Positions 45,799 to 57,240 of a stretch of 64,000 nt of DNA are shown in pieces. The translations under genes and the position numbers were made by a program. Under the pieces are notes generated by a model. That model had not been told where the DNA came from and searched no databases. It saw nothing but the letters and a program-made list of their open reading frames with translations. The stretch comes from Adiantum capillus-veneris (Eukaryota; Streptophyta; Polypodiopsida; Polypodiales; Pteridaceae): assembly GCA_014529385.2 (NCBI GenBank), contig CM043959.1, positions 57,946,753 to 58,010,752 of the forward strand, given 5' to 3'. Numbering within the stretch: the first letter of the stretch is position 1; each line of letters opens with the position of its first letter.

Positions 45799-46822
45799 AT
45801 ACCAATGTGATTCAGTAGACGAACGAGAGCTCCAGTCAACTCAAGATGAGTCCATGCTGACCTAACTATCATGTCGTGCCCTCCCATCACCTCCCCTAAT
45901 CTAGGGGGTGGTACCCCTGCTTCTCCCTCCCACGTCTACCTCTCATTAAAACGCATGGCGGTCCTCCAACCCACTGCCTCACAGGCCACTCATCAGTCAA
46001 AACCTAGGCCCTGCTTTTCATGCATGTCCGTCTAGTCTATTTATCCAACAGCTTTTTCAGAACCTCCCTCAAGGTTTCGCAGAGTAACTACTGGAACCTT
46101 GGAAAAGTGGTGATGCCTTTCCAAGGGACACTCCTGTAGTGCCAACAGGCCCGCATCCGGGACCTCCTCATGAGGCCCCCCCTTGGTCCTCTGTCGATGG
46201 TACCCCAAGCGTTCTCCACCGACACAACCCGGGAGTGGATGTTGTCAACACGGGAGTCAATCCTTGAGGTAAGCCGCTAGTAATTATGCTTGCCTCCCAA
46301 GATAGAAATTCTTTCCTTTTTCTTCCCAATTTTCAAGCTCCTAGTTTGAAGATCTTATTTGCTGGATGCTCTATGCAGGATGCTAACCTCAAGCTGGAAC
46401 AAATGAGGATCCACAGGCAAAGAGTCTCAATCCTCAAAGACTCTCTGGAGCTTTATGCAAGAAGGGCTAAAGATCTGCAGGGATTTCTCGATGACAATGG
46501 CTCTCTAGATGTTATCTATAATTGGGTACAGGAGATGAAGGATGAAGTGCTTGATCTAGCGAGTAAATATGAGGAAGACCTAAACTTTTCCAACAAGCTT
46601 CAGGGAGAGATGGACTGGCTGTGAAGAAAAAGGATTAACTTCTAACTGTTTATTGCCAGTTGTATCCCTCGGAAATTACTAGACCACTTTTTGTAAAGTC
46701 TGAAACTTGGCCTTTGGGACTGTCCCTAGTGTTTTCTAATTCTCATCCCCCTCCATGGGTGTTAAGTTGTAGTTTTGCTCCTCCCTTATAAATTCAAAAC
46801 GCATATTTGGTATAAAAAAAAG
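45799..46822 (+). mobile_element. 1.02-kb insertion with A-rich tail inside array 2
   Basis: It splits one palindrome unit in half. The flanks AGGTTCAACAAA (45787-45798) and AGGTGTAACAAA (46823-46834) look like a 12-bp target duplication with two differences. The right end is TATAAAAAAAAG. This is the pattern of a LINE-mediated retroposition. Inside is a coding-like piece with an apparent intron (see next entry). Confidence 0.7.
46180..46624 (+). pseudogene. Coiled-coil coding fragment within the insertion
   Basis: A frame ending STDTTREWMLSTRESILE stops at a GTAAGC donor (46269). It resumes in phase after TCTATGCAG at 46379 with DANLKLEQMRIHRQRVSILK and runs to a TGA at 46622-46624. The second part is heptad-like and charged, so a coiled coil is likely. 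It may be LINE ORF1 or a host-gene fragment; I cannot tell which. Confidence 0.45.
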
Positions 46823-47090
46823 AGGTGTAACAAACAGGGTTTACCTTCCCTTATTCGCTTAGTACTGACCTCAGAAAAGTGCAATAGCAAACATCATTTA
46901 TATTTTTTGAGGTCACTACCAAGCGAACAGGTGCATCGAAAAAAATTTACCTTCCATTATTCGCTTGGTACTGACCTCAGAAAAGTGTAATACCAAACAT
47001 CATCAATAAAGACGATGGTCAGTACCAAGCGAACAGGTGCAAAAAACAGGGTTTACCTTCCCTTATTCTCTTGGTACTGACCACACAAAA
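46823..47090. repeat. Palindrome array 2b
   Basis: The other half of the split unit, then full units at 46909-46978 and 47020-47083, with the same arms and centre as array 2a. Confidence 0.9.
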
Positions 47091-47816
47091 TACAAGTGCA
47101 CAAAAGTGTAGTAGCATACCTCTTCACTGTGTGTAGAGTTTTGTGTCACTAAAGCACTACACAATAGGAGTAAGAGGAGGATGCGCAAAAAGGAGAGCAC
47201 TAGAGAGTAAGAGGAGATGCAAAAAAAGGGTTGGGAGCACAAAAGAGATGGTTTGCTTACCGCGTAGCGTCAACATGGGTAGAGGTAAAATGATGGGTAG
47301 TAGAGGATGCAAAAAGAGACAGAAGAGCACTCATCTGGGGTGAGGGTATAGTTAAAATGTTTGGCGGGGGTACTGCCTCTAAACTTAGAATGCTTACCTT
47401 GGCGAGGGTGACAACTTCACTTATATGCATGATTACACCCGAGATTGTGGTTGGTAGATCATACTACATGGGAATTTGAGCCCATTTATTATTGGTTGTC
47501 CTTGTGAGCACAACCCACGTGCCTTTTTTGAGTGACCGTTTAGAGTCAAACACTGATCGCCCTTGTACTTGCCATCTCCATCTCCAAGTAGAACAAACAG
47601 ATCACCGTTGCCTTTGCCTTTTTTGCACTCTTCTCCTTGGCCACCTGTCGTGATCCTGCGTTGAGCGAGTCCTTAGCTGCCACATTGCCATCGCCCTTGC
47701 CTTCACCTTTTGTTCCTCTTCCTCCTAGCCACCTTCTGGTTCTTGCTCTGAGTGACCTGTGGCATCACCATCCAACTCGGTTCCATTGGATATTGTAGAG
47801 ACACGTTCTTTCTCCC

Positions 47817-47852
<36 letters not shown>

Positions 47853-48117
47853 CCCTTCCTGTGTGCTATTAACTGTGTGCGCATAAAAGCCACTGCGTTA
47901 CAAGGTTAGAGCACAATGGGAACAACACTCCAGGGGCCAAAGAGTGGTCATTAGGGTAAGATTAGAAGTCTCACACCGCATGGTTGGAATAATTGCTCGT
48001 TATGTGACCGTGCCTGAGTTGTTATTCAATGCTATGTTTGGGCATAGTGAGTGAGTAGGTCTATATATCTATTACTAATAACATTAAATGCTCTGTTGTA
48101 ATCCACCTGTTCCAAAT
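47091..48117. other. Spacer with a (CT)n run
   Basis: No supported gene. A (CT)n microsatellite lies at 47810-47853. Confidence 0.5.
47810..47853. repeat. (CT)n microsatellite
   Basis: About 44 bp of CT/TCC repeats. Confidence 0.9.
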
Positions 48118-48623
48118 GGACTAGGTACAACAAAAATTCAACATGGGTCAGAACCAAGCGAATAGGGCCCTTCAAAGATTCTTGGGGTCCCTATTCGCCT
48201 GGTTTTGACTCAAGTGACGTCACCTATTATGACATTAGCCTACGGGATAGAACCAAGCGAAAAGAGACCTTGAGGGATACTCAAGGCTCAATATTCGCTT
48301 GGTTATGACACCAAATACAGACCAATTTTGAATAGTAGTTTTGGCTTGCTTTTTCTTTCAATCATGGGGATCATAGTCCTGGGGGTACAGCGTAAGTTCA
48401 ACTTGGGTCAGAACCGAGCGAATAGGGCCCTTAGGAAATTATTTGGGCCCATATTTTCCTGGTTCTGACTCAAGTGACGTCACCTATTTTAACATTAGCA
48501 CGCAGGATAGAACCAAGCGAATAGAGACCTTGAGGGATACTCGAGGCTCAATATTCTCTTGGTTATGAGACCAAATATAGACCAATTTTGAATAGTAGTT
48601 TTGGCTTGCTTTTTCTTTTAGTC
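48118..48623. repeat. Palindrome array 2c: about 260-bp tandem duplication, four palindromes
   Basis: Two tandem copies (about 48120-48380 and 48381-48640). Each has one unit with arms GGGTCAGAACCAAGCGAATAG and CTATTCGCCTGGTTTTGACTC-like sequence, and one with arms GATAGAACCAAGCGAA and TTCGCTTGGTTATGA. Both copies end with GAATAGTAGTTTTGGCTTGC. The second runs into the acceptor of gene Y2. Confidence 0.88.
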
Positions 48624-49180
48624 ATGGGGGTCGTATTCCTGAAGACAGACGATGTGGGCGATGATACAAGTGAAGAAAAACTATTCACGTTTTTATACAA
48701 CGCCCGTGCTCATCACCGTGAGATAACCCTGCACCATAACTATCAGGAATGTTTAATGCAGAGTTTTCTATACAAAGGATTATAGATTACTCATTTGAGT
48801 ACCTAAAAACCCATTTGCAACAATATGAGGCAGTCATTTGTGACAATTCCATGACAGTTGATGGCATGATATATGTGCACCCAACCGACCTCGACCCTGA
48901 CAAGAGTGCTTCAAGGAGACTGAATTGTTGCCTAGAAAAGTGTCCCTCCAATGCACTGCTTGTACAAGCCAAGTATATGAAGCATTTCAAAAAGTTTCGC
49001 TTAGTGGAATTCTACCACGGGTTTTTCTGTTACTTATACTTGCAGACAGATGGCGAGTTAGAGACTTTCCAGTCAACAACTTTCGATAGTTGTCCATTGG
49101 CACCGGAGGAAGAGGTAGAGGATGTGGAGGTGCAGTTACCCAGAATAAGAGCGGGTAGAGGTATTAAAGGAAACATTTGA
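48624..49180 (+). pseudogene. Gene Y2
   Basis: After a TTTTTCTTTTAG acceptor the frame opens with MGVVFLKTDDVGDDTSEEKL and shifts near 48755. It then runs from about 48749 to a TGA at 49178-49180: IQRIIDYSFEYLKTHLQQYE, KYMKHFKKFRLVEFYHGF, then an acidic end (PLAPEEEVEDVEVQL). A TTATACTTGCAG acceptor near 49046 lies at the place of the exon 2 boundary in Y1, and exon 2 opens with a D-G-E motif in both. Family not recognised. A solo LTR begins directly after the stop. Confidence 0.5.
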
Positions 49181-49720
49181 TGTGGGCGTAACTCTTGCTT
49201 TTGTAATAAATGTGGAATACAATAAGGATCTAGTAGGAAGGAGAGTAGAGAGAGATACAATGCAAAGTAGATTAGTAGCAAATAAAAAACTTTAGATTAG
49301 CACATTAATACAAAGTGATGGCGTCATCCACCCATGCGCTCTCAAGGTAGAGCTTAGATGGCAATTTAGACAACTAGAGCAAGTAGGAATACAAGGGACT
49401 AACAATCCTTACACAAGGAGGTGTTGTGTGCGTCAAGTGTGCACACCATTCTACGGAATTACTCATGAGAAGGCCTCCTTATATAGATGTAAGGGAGCCT
49501 CTAAACACCCATGTGTAGTCACCCTTAGATAGCCAAGTCCAAGTAGGACTCTCCCATGCCTCCATGTGTAGCTGCTTTTGGGTAGACAAGTCCTACTAGA
49601 ATTCGGCCACCAGCCAAGGAAATCCAACCATCGGCCAAAGACCACTGGCCGTCGACCACCGGCCAAAGACCATGGATCACCGGCCACCGGACGGCCATTT
49701 TCCGATTGTCTTCCGCAAAG
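49181..49720 (-). mobile_element. Solo LTR-like insertion between Y2 and Z
   Basis: In minus sense the stretch ends CCCACA at 49181. It has a TATA-like box (CTATATAAGG near 49487) and plant-LTR-like 3' text. A CCGGCCAAAGACC unit recurs at 49630-49690. No internal genes are attached. The outer end and target duplication are not resolved. Confidence 0.5.
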
Positions 49721-49779
49721 ATATTGCGGTGAAAAGGAATATTCTAGTGAGGGGAAAAAAATTGCCCCTGAATTTGCTC

Positions 49780-51149
49780 CGTATCATCCACGATCACAAA
49801 TAGAGATCTCATCAACGTGCAAAGCTGGAATCCACCAAATATATGTGCACCATTGGCTTCTACTCATATGGGGGCCTTACAAACTGTGCAACATATATTG
49901 TCGTGGAAAAACTGAGAGAGGTGGGCATCGCAAGTATACCAACAGCTTCTCTTACGGATGCAACAATAGGGTGCAAGCAAGAAAGCCCAAATAAGGAAGT
50001 GACTTTGCCTCTGAATTGAGCTCCCAGCTTTGCTATGGCGGGCGACACCTACTACGTTCTGCTCACAAATATCATGCATGAGTTGAATATACGGGAGGAC
50101 TACTGCCTAGCTGCAATTGCAAATTTTTGTGAGGTAGACATGGGATTTGTGGATGATGATGGACTGGACCAACATCTTATTGTTTGCTGACACAGCTGTC
50201 CACGACTCACAGTTTACTTCAGGGCGGCCAACTGATCAAAGATACATTCAATGAAGCAAAGTCGAGAGAGGCCAATTTGCCAACGGATGAGAAGTTACAA
50301 TCGACAACAAAATAACTTGACTTGGAAAACATGGGTAGGTCCGTGGCACCCAGAGCTCAGGTAATGAATAGTCAGTTTATTCACTTGTGGGGACGGTCGA
50401 TGCTAGAAATGGACGAGAATCAGATGGTAATTTTTAAAGGCATTCAGATGGTATTGGAGATGGCCCAATGATAAAATATCATGATCAATCTTTTTGTTGA
50501 CAAGTGCTAGTGTATGATGATAGGTTCCTTAGAAGAGCGGGAGGGTCACGGCAAGGGCTTGTCACTGGAGTACAAGGCAAGGATGTGGCATTGTCTCACT
50601 ACATTGGGCGTTTCAACCACAAAAAGGCTTGTAGAAACAATTCAAGTACTTGGCAATTGTACTCATCTTACCTACGGCCCATAAATGCTTTACTATTTTT
50701 TGTAGATCATAATATACCACAAGGGATATTTTGAGGACAATGCAAAGTTCCCACTGTTTGCAATGAAAGTTATTACAAGATTGTGTGGTGGGTACCCCCT
50801 CCCACTAAACACAGAAAGACTAATTCTGATTGAGAAACAGTTTTCTCTACGCGTCTTTGGCATTGGGTATCCGTGCCAAGCACTCAGAGCCCCCTATTTC
50901 ATGTCCTACACAGATCCGGCTTTGGCTACAGGGGTTGAAGACCAGGAGAGCTTAGATCCATACAACAAGAAACTGTTTTTTAAGGAAAGAAGATGCCTGA
51001 TGCCCGTGGGGATGCTGCCATCAACAGAGGAACAAGCTCGTCTACAGAGCTTGCACATCAAAGGGGTACAAAGTGAGAAAGAAGGAGGTGCATTGAAGAG
51101 GATAAAAACAACGGGCTCATGTCCATCTTCTCCCACTCCTGACTCGTGA
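49780..51149 (+). pseudogene. Gene Z: multi-exon relic
   Basis: Reading from about 49780: STKYMCTIGFYSYGGLTNC, EKLREVGIASIPTASLTD, one stop near 50018, then MAGDTYYVLLTNIMHELNIR to NFCE. A probable 70-bp intron ends at TGACACAG (about 50198). The next exon (STTHSLLQGGQLIKDTFNE, one stop) runs to a GTAATG donor near 50360. Later exons: LVYDDRFLRRAGGSRQG (50506-50690), then after TTTTTTGTAG, YHKGYFEDNAKFPLFAMKVI through to PSSPTPDS, TGA at 51147-51149. The end is Ser/Pro/Lys-rich (EGGALKRIKTT). I do not recognise the family. It converges with the transposase-like gene at 51.3 kb. Confidence 0.45.
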
Positions 51150-51289
51150 CTGTCGCCACCTTGCTGGTGGTCCCCCGCATTTGAATTTCCCCAAGCCATC
51201 TGTTTCTTCTCTTTGCAGATGTTTTGTAAAGACCGTGTAATTTTTGAACTCTTAAGAAGCTCCTTCTGCCTTGCTCTATGAATTAGTCA

Positions 51290-53863
51290 TCTATAAGTCC
51301 ATTGGTGTAATTCTAATAGGCTATTGGCCTTATCCTTTCCTCCCCCATGTCTAGTGTGCTTAAAATAACATGTTCTTGCCATGTAGTGGGTTTTTTCCAT
51401 GCCTTGTGGACCATATTGATAGTGAGCCGTATGTCTTGGCAAAATATGGACCATGGTTGAACAGTATGTACTGCATTGAAATAATACAAAATGGTCAGTA
51501 GAGAACAATTGTTTTGTATACATAGAATGCTAACCCACCATGTAATGTGTGATATGTTACCCACCCCACCCTCTAAGGTAAGCCTTCTTCCAATCCAGAA
51601 GGGCTGCTTAAAATGATGTGAGCTTACTTTGGTCCCAAGAATGCTGCTCAACGTAGTGGGAAATTTTATCTAGTGATTTCCACGCGTTCTCCTTGTGATT
51701 TTAGATCGCCCCACCACCAGTATTGTCTTTAACAACTTTATGTAACTGTTTCCATTTGTTTAACAGGTTTCTACTTTCTTCTCTATCTGAATCTTTGAGG
51801 CTAAACCCAAGAAACCTTCTGGCCTTCACGCCACCTATCGATGCTTTCCTAGGTACCTTGTAACGACTTTGAGACATCTTAGGGTCCTCTTCGATTTTGA
51901 CATTGCCTCCATGCAAACCAATGTCTAAGAGCACTCCCTCTAATGATTTGATCACTCTTTTTGACTCACTCTTTGGCTTTAATGTCCATGCAAAACATAT
52001 GTACAAATGAACCACCTTTTCAATTATTCAACATAGTGCATGAAGTGTACACACGTGAACTCTACTCAAAGGAATATCAAGCAGAGGCCTAAAAGTTTTA
52101 TCTTGAAGATGTCTGTTGGGAGCTCTATTCCATTGCACACTCTCAAGAGCAGCCATGCAATATAAGCATGGATTTGCCACAGCTGCTCTGTGTGTTATGT
52201 TGTCCATACACTTAAGAGTCTTTAAGTCACCTGCCATGTGACATTCCACTACATAGTCATCGAATCCTTCCACTGAAAGAACAACTCCGTTTCTTTGTTC
52301 ACTCACTGATGATAGAAGGAATTTGGGTTTGACTAAAAACCCAATCGAGGATTTCAAAATTTTCCTTACCAACCTGCAGTGAAAAACGAAAACACAAAAT
52401 CAACAACCAAATAATCATATTTTTGTTATTATGGAGTGAACAAAGTATACCTGAAATGATTCTAGAGTTAGAATGTTGTTTTCGAATTGCACACTGAAGT
52501 ATCGTGGATCCTCTTTTGTTATTTATGGATCCAAAGCTCTGTTCATGAGGGTAATGGTGACTCTCTCCAGCTTCTTATTATTCAGGACCTCGCACTCGTT
52601 GAGTTTAAAACAAACTTAAGAACCCCACCGCACTCCTCTCGACTGATGTCAAAGAAGTGAACTGCATACCTTTGCAATGCTTCAAGATCAACAAAGAGGT
52701 TGTTGTGGTCGTTAAATTGTACCTCTCTACTGCCCTTGCCTAAGAACGTTGCTTCAATATGGAATGGTGACCCAAGTTTCTCAAACACCTCATCGTTTAC
52801 GTGTCGACGAGCAGCCTTTACATGTGATGGCTTTGGCAGTAATGATCCTCTCTGTAGTCTATTTTGAGACTTTTTAGCTAATGCTTTGAAGAGTGCTATG
52901 TATCCCGTCTGCGAGATGCCACTCTCATCAAGTATTGCTTGCACTTCCATTGGTTCCAACTGATTCTCATTCATGAAGGAGGTAAGGAGCCTCCCTTTCA
53001 ACTTACAAAATTTTTTCTGAGTTATCATCTCTTCAACTACTTCTTTTGGAACTAGACGGTTGTAATGCACTCTGATATTGAAGCCTGCACCATTTGAGTT
53101 TGGATGCAGTAAAGACCTGCCAAAAAAGCACCATGTGTTATGATCATGTATAGCAAAGTGTATCAATTTCTTAGTGAAGCACATTGAAGATACAAAATCA
53201 GAAACAAAGTTCGAGTTACCTTAAAGCTCTTATTCGTTTTTTCAGGCCACCACTACCAATCTTCATGTTCTCAATGTTGCACAGATCTCGATTTCTTTTC
53301 CAACTACCAAGCACGATGTCTTTCTCTCGCAAACTTGTGATCTTCTTCTCAAGGCCTTGGATTATCTATTTGTTTGATGAAATCTTTTGACAACATGCTT
53401 CATTAAGTTTCTTCAGCTGCATGTTCTCCATTGCCAGGAAGTTTCTTTGCCTTTCCGCATTCAATCCTCTCATTTCCAAATATTCGGTGTATCCCAATAG
53501 CCCATCCTTGCCATCGCCTGTGAAATGTAAGAGGTTAGTAATATTAGCCAATGGATGTGGAAAATTTGTCGTAGGGTCCTTTGGATAAATAGACCCATCG
53601 GTCCACAAATCCAAATGATGTTCCTTGTTTGTTCTTCTAAGTTCTTTCTCCCATTGAGATAAGAAAGACTCCCTCCTACGTTTTTGCAACGGTGCATACT
53701 CTTGCAATACATCAACATGAAGATGATGTGTGTTATTTCTTTGGGTAGGTGTTAAAGATGAAGGGGCTGAGGATTGCAAGTTTAAATTGGTGTTTTCATC
53801 AGAAAAAGAAGCGTTCTCCATTCCTAGAGTTGATAGAGAAAAAGACAGACACTCGAAACTCAT
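51290..53863 (-). pseudogene. T1: transposase-like gene, at least three exons
   Basis: Exon 1 (53863-53220): MSFECLSFSLSTLG, basic KRRRESFLSQWEKELRR, HHLDLWTDGSIYPKDPTTN, then a coiled coil crossing one TAG (53366-53368) to a GTAACT donor. Exon 2 (53116-52451), after TTTTTTGGCAG, joins in phase: SLLHPNSNGAGFNIRVHYN, then EVQAILDESGISQTGYIALF, a frameshift near 52600 and a stop. Exon 3 (from 52374, after TTCACTGCAG) has FDDYVVECHMAGDLKTL, NPCLYC, and LHALC-stop-IIEKVVHLYICFAW, then HGGNVKIEEDPK. The order acidic-GDLK-CXXC-LH-hE resembles widespread transposase-like proteins; this assignment is tentative. Past 51700 the frame decays. Confidence 0.55.
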
Positions 53864-54149
53864 GAAATATCTCAGGTTTTGGGAGGGAAGACCATATTCT
53901 CATGTTTAGAGTTGATAGAGTTCGTTTGGCTTATGTTTCTGGAGGGAACGCTTGTAAGTTGGCATTTCAAATCATTAGTCATATGGTTAGTTGGATTCCT
54001 GACAAGAGAACAAAGGATAAGAATGATAAAGACGGCGGCTACCTACCAAAGAATGTCATTTTGGCTTTTTGTTGGCGCAAAAAAGTATCACATAAAATGC
54101 ACAATTTAGCAATTTTATTTTCTCTTTCTAAGCCGACGTGGAACTTCTT

Positions 54150-54975
54150 ACAGGGCCCAAAAGTGAGTCCAACTTTCTCGTAATGATAGGTTTCCAACAA
54201 GAATAGGTGGAATCACTTCACAAAATGATTGTGATGCACCTCTCATGTTTCCTTGTGAGGAGTCTGGTTGAACTAAGGACCTTGGTAAACACAAGGAAAG
54301 ACTATAGCACCTAAAGATACCAACTTGGAAAACAGATATCAATCTATAAAAAAAACAATTTTACCTCTTTGCTTTGATTCTTCTGTTGCAACCTCCACCT
54401 CCTCGCTTGAGACTCTCAATATTCTTCAACTTCCTTGTTTTTTTGCTAAGTCCAAGCTCTGTCCTATTTCTTCGGACTGTTAAGCAATTATTGGAGGTTC
54501 TTTACCTTCTCCTTGCTTTCTTGAAGCTGATGATTAAGAGAATCCTTGAACTATAGTAGCAAATGGTTTTCTAGCTTAAGAATGTCCCTCTCTGCTGAAA
54601 GGTTTTTTGTATAGCATAATAGCCTTTTCATACCATCTCCTATAAATCTCATCAATGAAGAACACTTGAAGAATGGTGGGGTGCATTGGGTGATGGGGTC
54701 TATGGGATACAATCTACCATCTTTCCATAGGTCAATGTGCTTCTTTTGCTCTAATCTCAAGGCTTCTATGGCAGAAGGAGGAGTTTCACAAAGCCTATTT
54801 CTTTTTTAAAGAGGGTAATATTCATCTTCGAACTTGATATGCAAGATTCATGGAGATGATGTCGGGAAGATGATGATTTGAATATGGTGCAAAGAAAGAT
54901 CCATGTGTAGAGAAAGGACAAAATAAGTAGAGGGAAATTTGAAATTTGGACCAAAAGAGAAAAACGATGCATTGG
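54150..54975 (-). pseudogene. T2: tandem paralogue of T1, 5' part
   Basis: It matches T1 exon 1: RHHLHESC, EQKKHIDLWKDGRLYPIDP, MRFIGDGMKRLLCYT, then NIESLKRGGGGCNRRIKAKR before a GTAAAA donor (54364). The second exon starts at 54280 (GTCCTTAGTTCAACCAGA), matching GTCTTTACTGCATCCA of T1. So the exon boundary is shared. Only the beginning of exon 2 is recognisable (RSLVQPDSSQGNMRG); the rest is lost. Confidence 0.6.
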
Positions 54976-55844
54976 GAGGGAGAATTTTGGGAAAAGGGAT
55001 ACATTCCCATGAGATTTGAAAAAAACACTACATGTGGGGGCCCAAAAAGTAACATCTCGTGCATCGAGTAAAAATATAAAGGTTTCCCCCCGATTTTGAA
55101 TTTTAAAATTCCTTGTTCATTTTTCCAAAAAGGAAAAGTATTTTCTCTACCATTTCTTACAGGTTGAATTTGAGACCTCAAACTTCCCGTAATGACCTTA
55201 TCTCTCAATATCATTTTACGTGCAATGGGTCTGAATACTATAATCAAAATGGAGTTGGCATGGTGTTGACACATTTTTCAGTTTGCAATGAATGTTCACA
55301 TCATGTTCACTTTAGAATAAGTGTAATCACATGGTATTTTGTAGCTCACATAGTGTTCACAATAAGCTCCCTATACAAATTTTCTTTAATGGAGTTCAGT
55401 TGGTCTTCCTTTGGGATTACATCCGGGATTGGATGGTGGGGAACCAATCCTGTCATTGCCAACTCTTGAGATCCATAAATCCCACTTGAAAATTTGGATG
55501 TCAAGGTCATGAGGCACAACCACCTCTCCCTCTCTCTTTGTCTTTGGTTTTCGAGAGCACTAGGTAGTCCTAAGTAATCCAAAATGTTTTACATAATTTG
55601 AAAGCTTGAACTTAACAATAGAGTTTTCTTTTCTAGGAAAAAAACGCAATTGTGAGTGGTCAGTGAATGTATTAGAATCTTGACAAAAAGTATAAAGCAT
55701 CCTCAAGCTTGTAATGAGCCTTGAGGTATAGATTGACCATTCCAAATTACAAAGGCAGCCCCAAGCTAGTCAACATACAAGATCACCTACTCATCAAGAG
55801 AAGGGAATAACCTAATTCCACTCGTATAAGTTACTCCATTTTCT
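54976..55844. other. No supported gene
   Basis: Upstream of T2; short ORFs only. The stretch at 55560-55800 may be the 3' end of the LINE relic. Confidence 0.4.
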
Positions 55845-56484
55845 AAGGGCAAAAATCATTTCTTGATTTCCTAGACAATCTCTCTGAAGATCACTAATGA
55901 GAAGTCATTTCAAATACTTGACAATTCTTGGCCTTCCGCACATGTTGAAAATAGCAAAATCTACTTATTTGTGCACAGATTTTTGTTGTTTGACTTTTCA
56001 TCACCATCTCTCCAAAAATCATACCATTCTTTTAGAACCCTATCTTTCAGGTCCTTTGGACCCATTTGCATAACTTCCCTGCTAGGTCACAAATCGTCAG
56101 GCATCCCCTAAATAAGTGAGAGAGGTCCTCACATGCCTTTTTCCACCCCAAACACCTATCTAAGCTAATACCTTTGGCCAAGACCTTCCCTTGTATTGGC
56201 AGAGAACCCCATAGAAACTTTTGCAAGAATATCTTCATCGAATATGGCCCTTGAGCTTTCCAAATTTTATGTGTAACCATCACCCATTTTGCTTCCAGCC
56301 ATTGCAAGCCCCATTGTTTGTTAACGGGTGAGAACCAATCAATCTTGAGCATTAAAGTGTGGTATATACTCTCGGTTTGTGGATTATCAAAATGTCTGGG
56401 CATCTCTAGACTTTGCACTCGAGGTTCGGACTTGCAAATAGGCATCATATGCTTTCCCAGCCCTTGAGCAGTCATGTTCACCAA
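55845..56484 (-). pseudogene. LINE (non-LTR) reverse transcriptase C-terminus with zinc domain
   Basis: A 145-codon frame ends with KIWKAQGPYSMKIFLQKFLW, GSLPIQGKVLAKGISLDRC, EDLSHLFRGCLTICDLAGKL and WVQR. This matches the zinc-binding domain that follows RT in plant L1-type elements (LW-P-K---FLW---P--E---H-F--C). After a stop the frame continues with QISRFCYFQHV to about 55845. The RT core is not present. Confidence 0.75.
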
Positions 56485-56898
56485 GAGTCTTTCTATATTA
56501 TTTAAGTGAAACTAGATAGTCGATGCGTCTCTCAAGGGGCTTCACCTTTAAGAAACTATTCATATAGCGTGCATTCAAAGGGTATTAGAAAAAACCCATT
56601 TACTTAGATGCTTAAGGTGATAAAATGACCCCTTTTTCTCTAAAATCGAGTAAAAACCAATATAATCCTGTTAAAATTTTAAAAATTTGGCAATTCAAAA
56701 CCCCATTCATTTGAGCTCATGTGGTAACTTACATGTCTAAGAGGTGGCAGGTCTACTTCTTTTCAGCTCTTATTGTTGACATCCCAGAAACTAGGCCACA
56801 CCAACTTATCACCCATGAAGAATCGATTGTTGGATAAATGTTTTGAAAACACTCAAGAAAGTGTATAAAGACCTATAGCTAGCACAGTGGATCAACAT
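56485..56898. other. No gene seen
   Basis: AT-rich spacer. Confidence 0.5.
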
Positions 56899-57240
56899 GG
56901 ATGCACTATAGTTATTGATGGTTGTTCCAAGTTTAAAGGCACACCTTGATAAATATAATGGTGCCTTGTGCTAGTGAAGAATGATTTATAAAAAGAAAAT
57001 CTCATGTGATATTAAATTTGGGCGATTTATAGCTAACATCAACGGTGAGGATATTGATCAAGTTGGACCACAAAATGAGGTCCAAGTAGCTATAAATACT
57101 GCTAAAATTTGTAGGGAAATGGCATAGCTTTTGGAGAATCGACATCCAAAAATCTATACTTTTGGATGTACCATCCATATACTTAAAATCTTGTGCTACA
57201 AGATTGATACTAAATGGTTCAAACTTGTAAAATGATAAAC
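56899..57240 (+). pseudogene. hAT-like transposase fragment
   Basis: GCTIVIDGCSKFKGTP (usual form GCTI-SDGW---RG) is followed, after stops, by EDIDQVGPQNEVQVAINTAK (usual VG--NVVQVVTDNA). Then comes LLENRHPKIYTFGCTIHILK (usual L---P-I-WT-C--H-LNL). The order and spacing fit the catalytic core of plant hAT transposases (DUF659-like). The key Asp in IND/TDN is changed. No inverted ends were found. Confidence 0.6.

Noticed and set aside
38790-51149. Endogenous giant-virus insertion carrying histones
   Set aside because: The neighbours have GT-AG introns, and no viral core gene (capsid, polymerase, ATPase) was seen.
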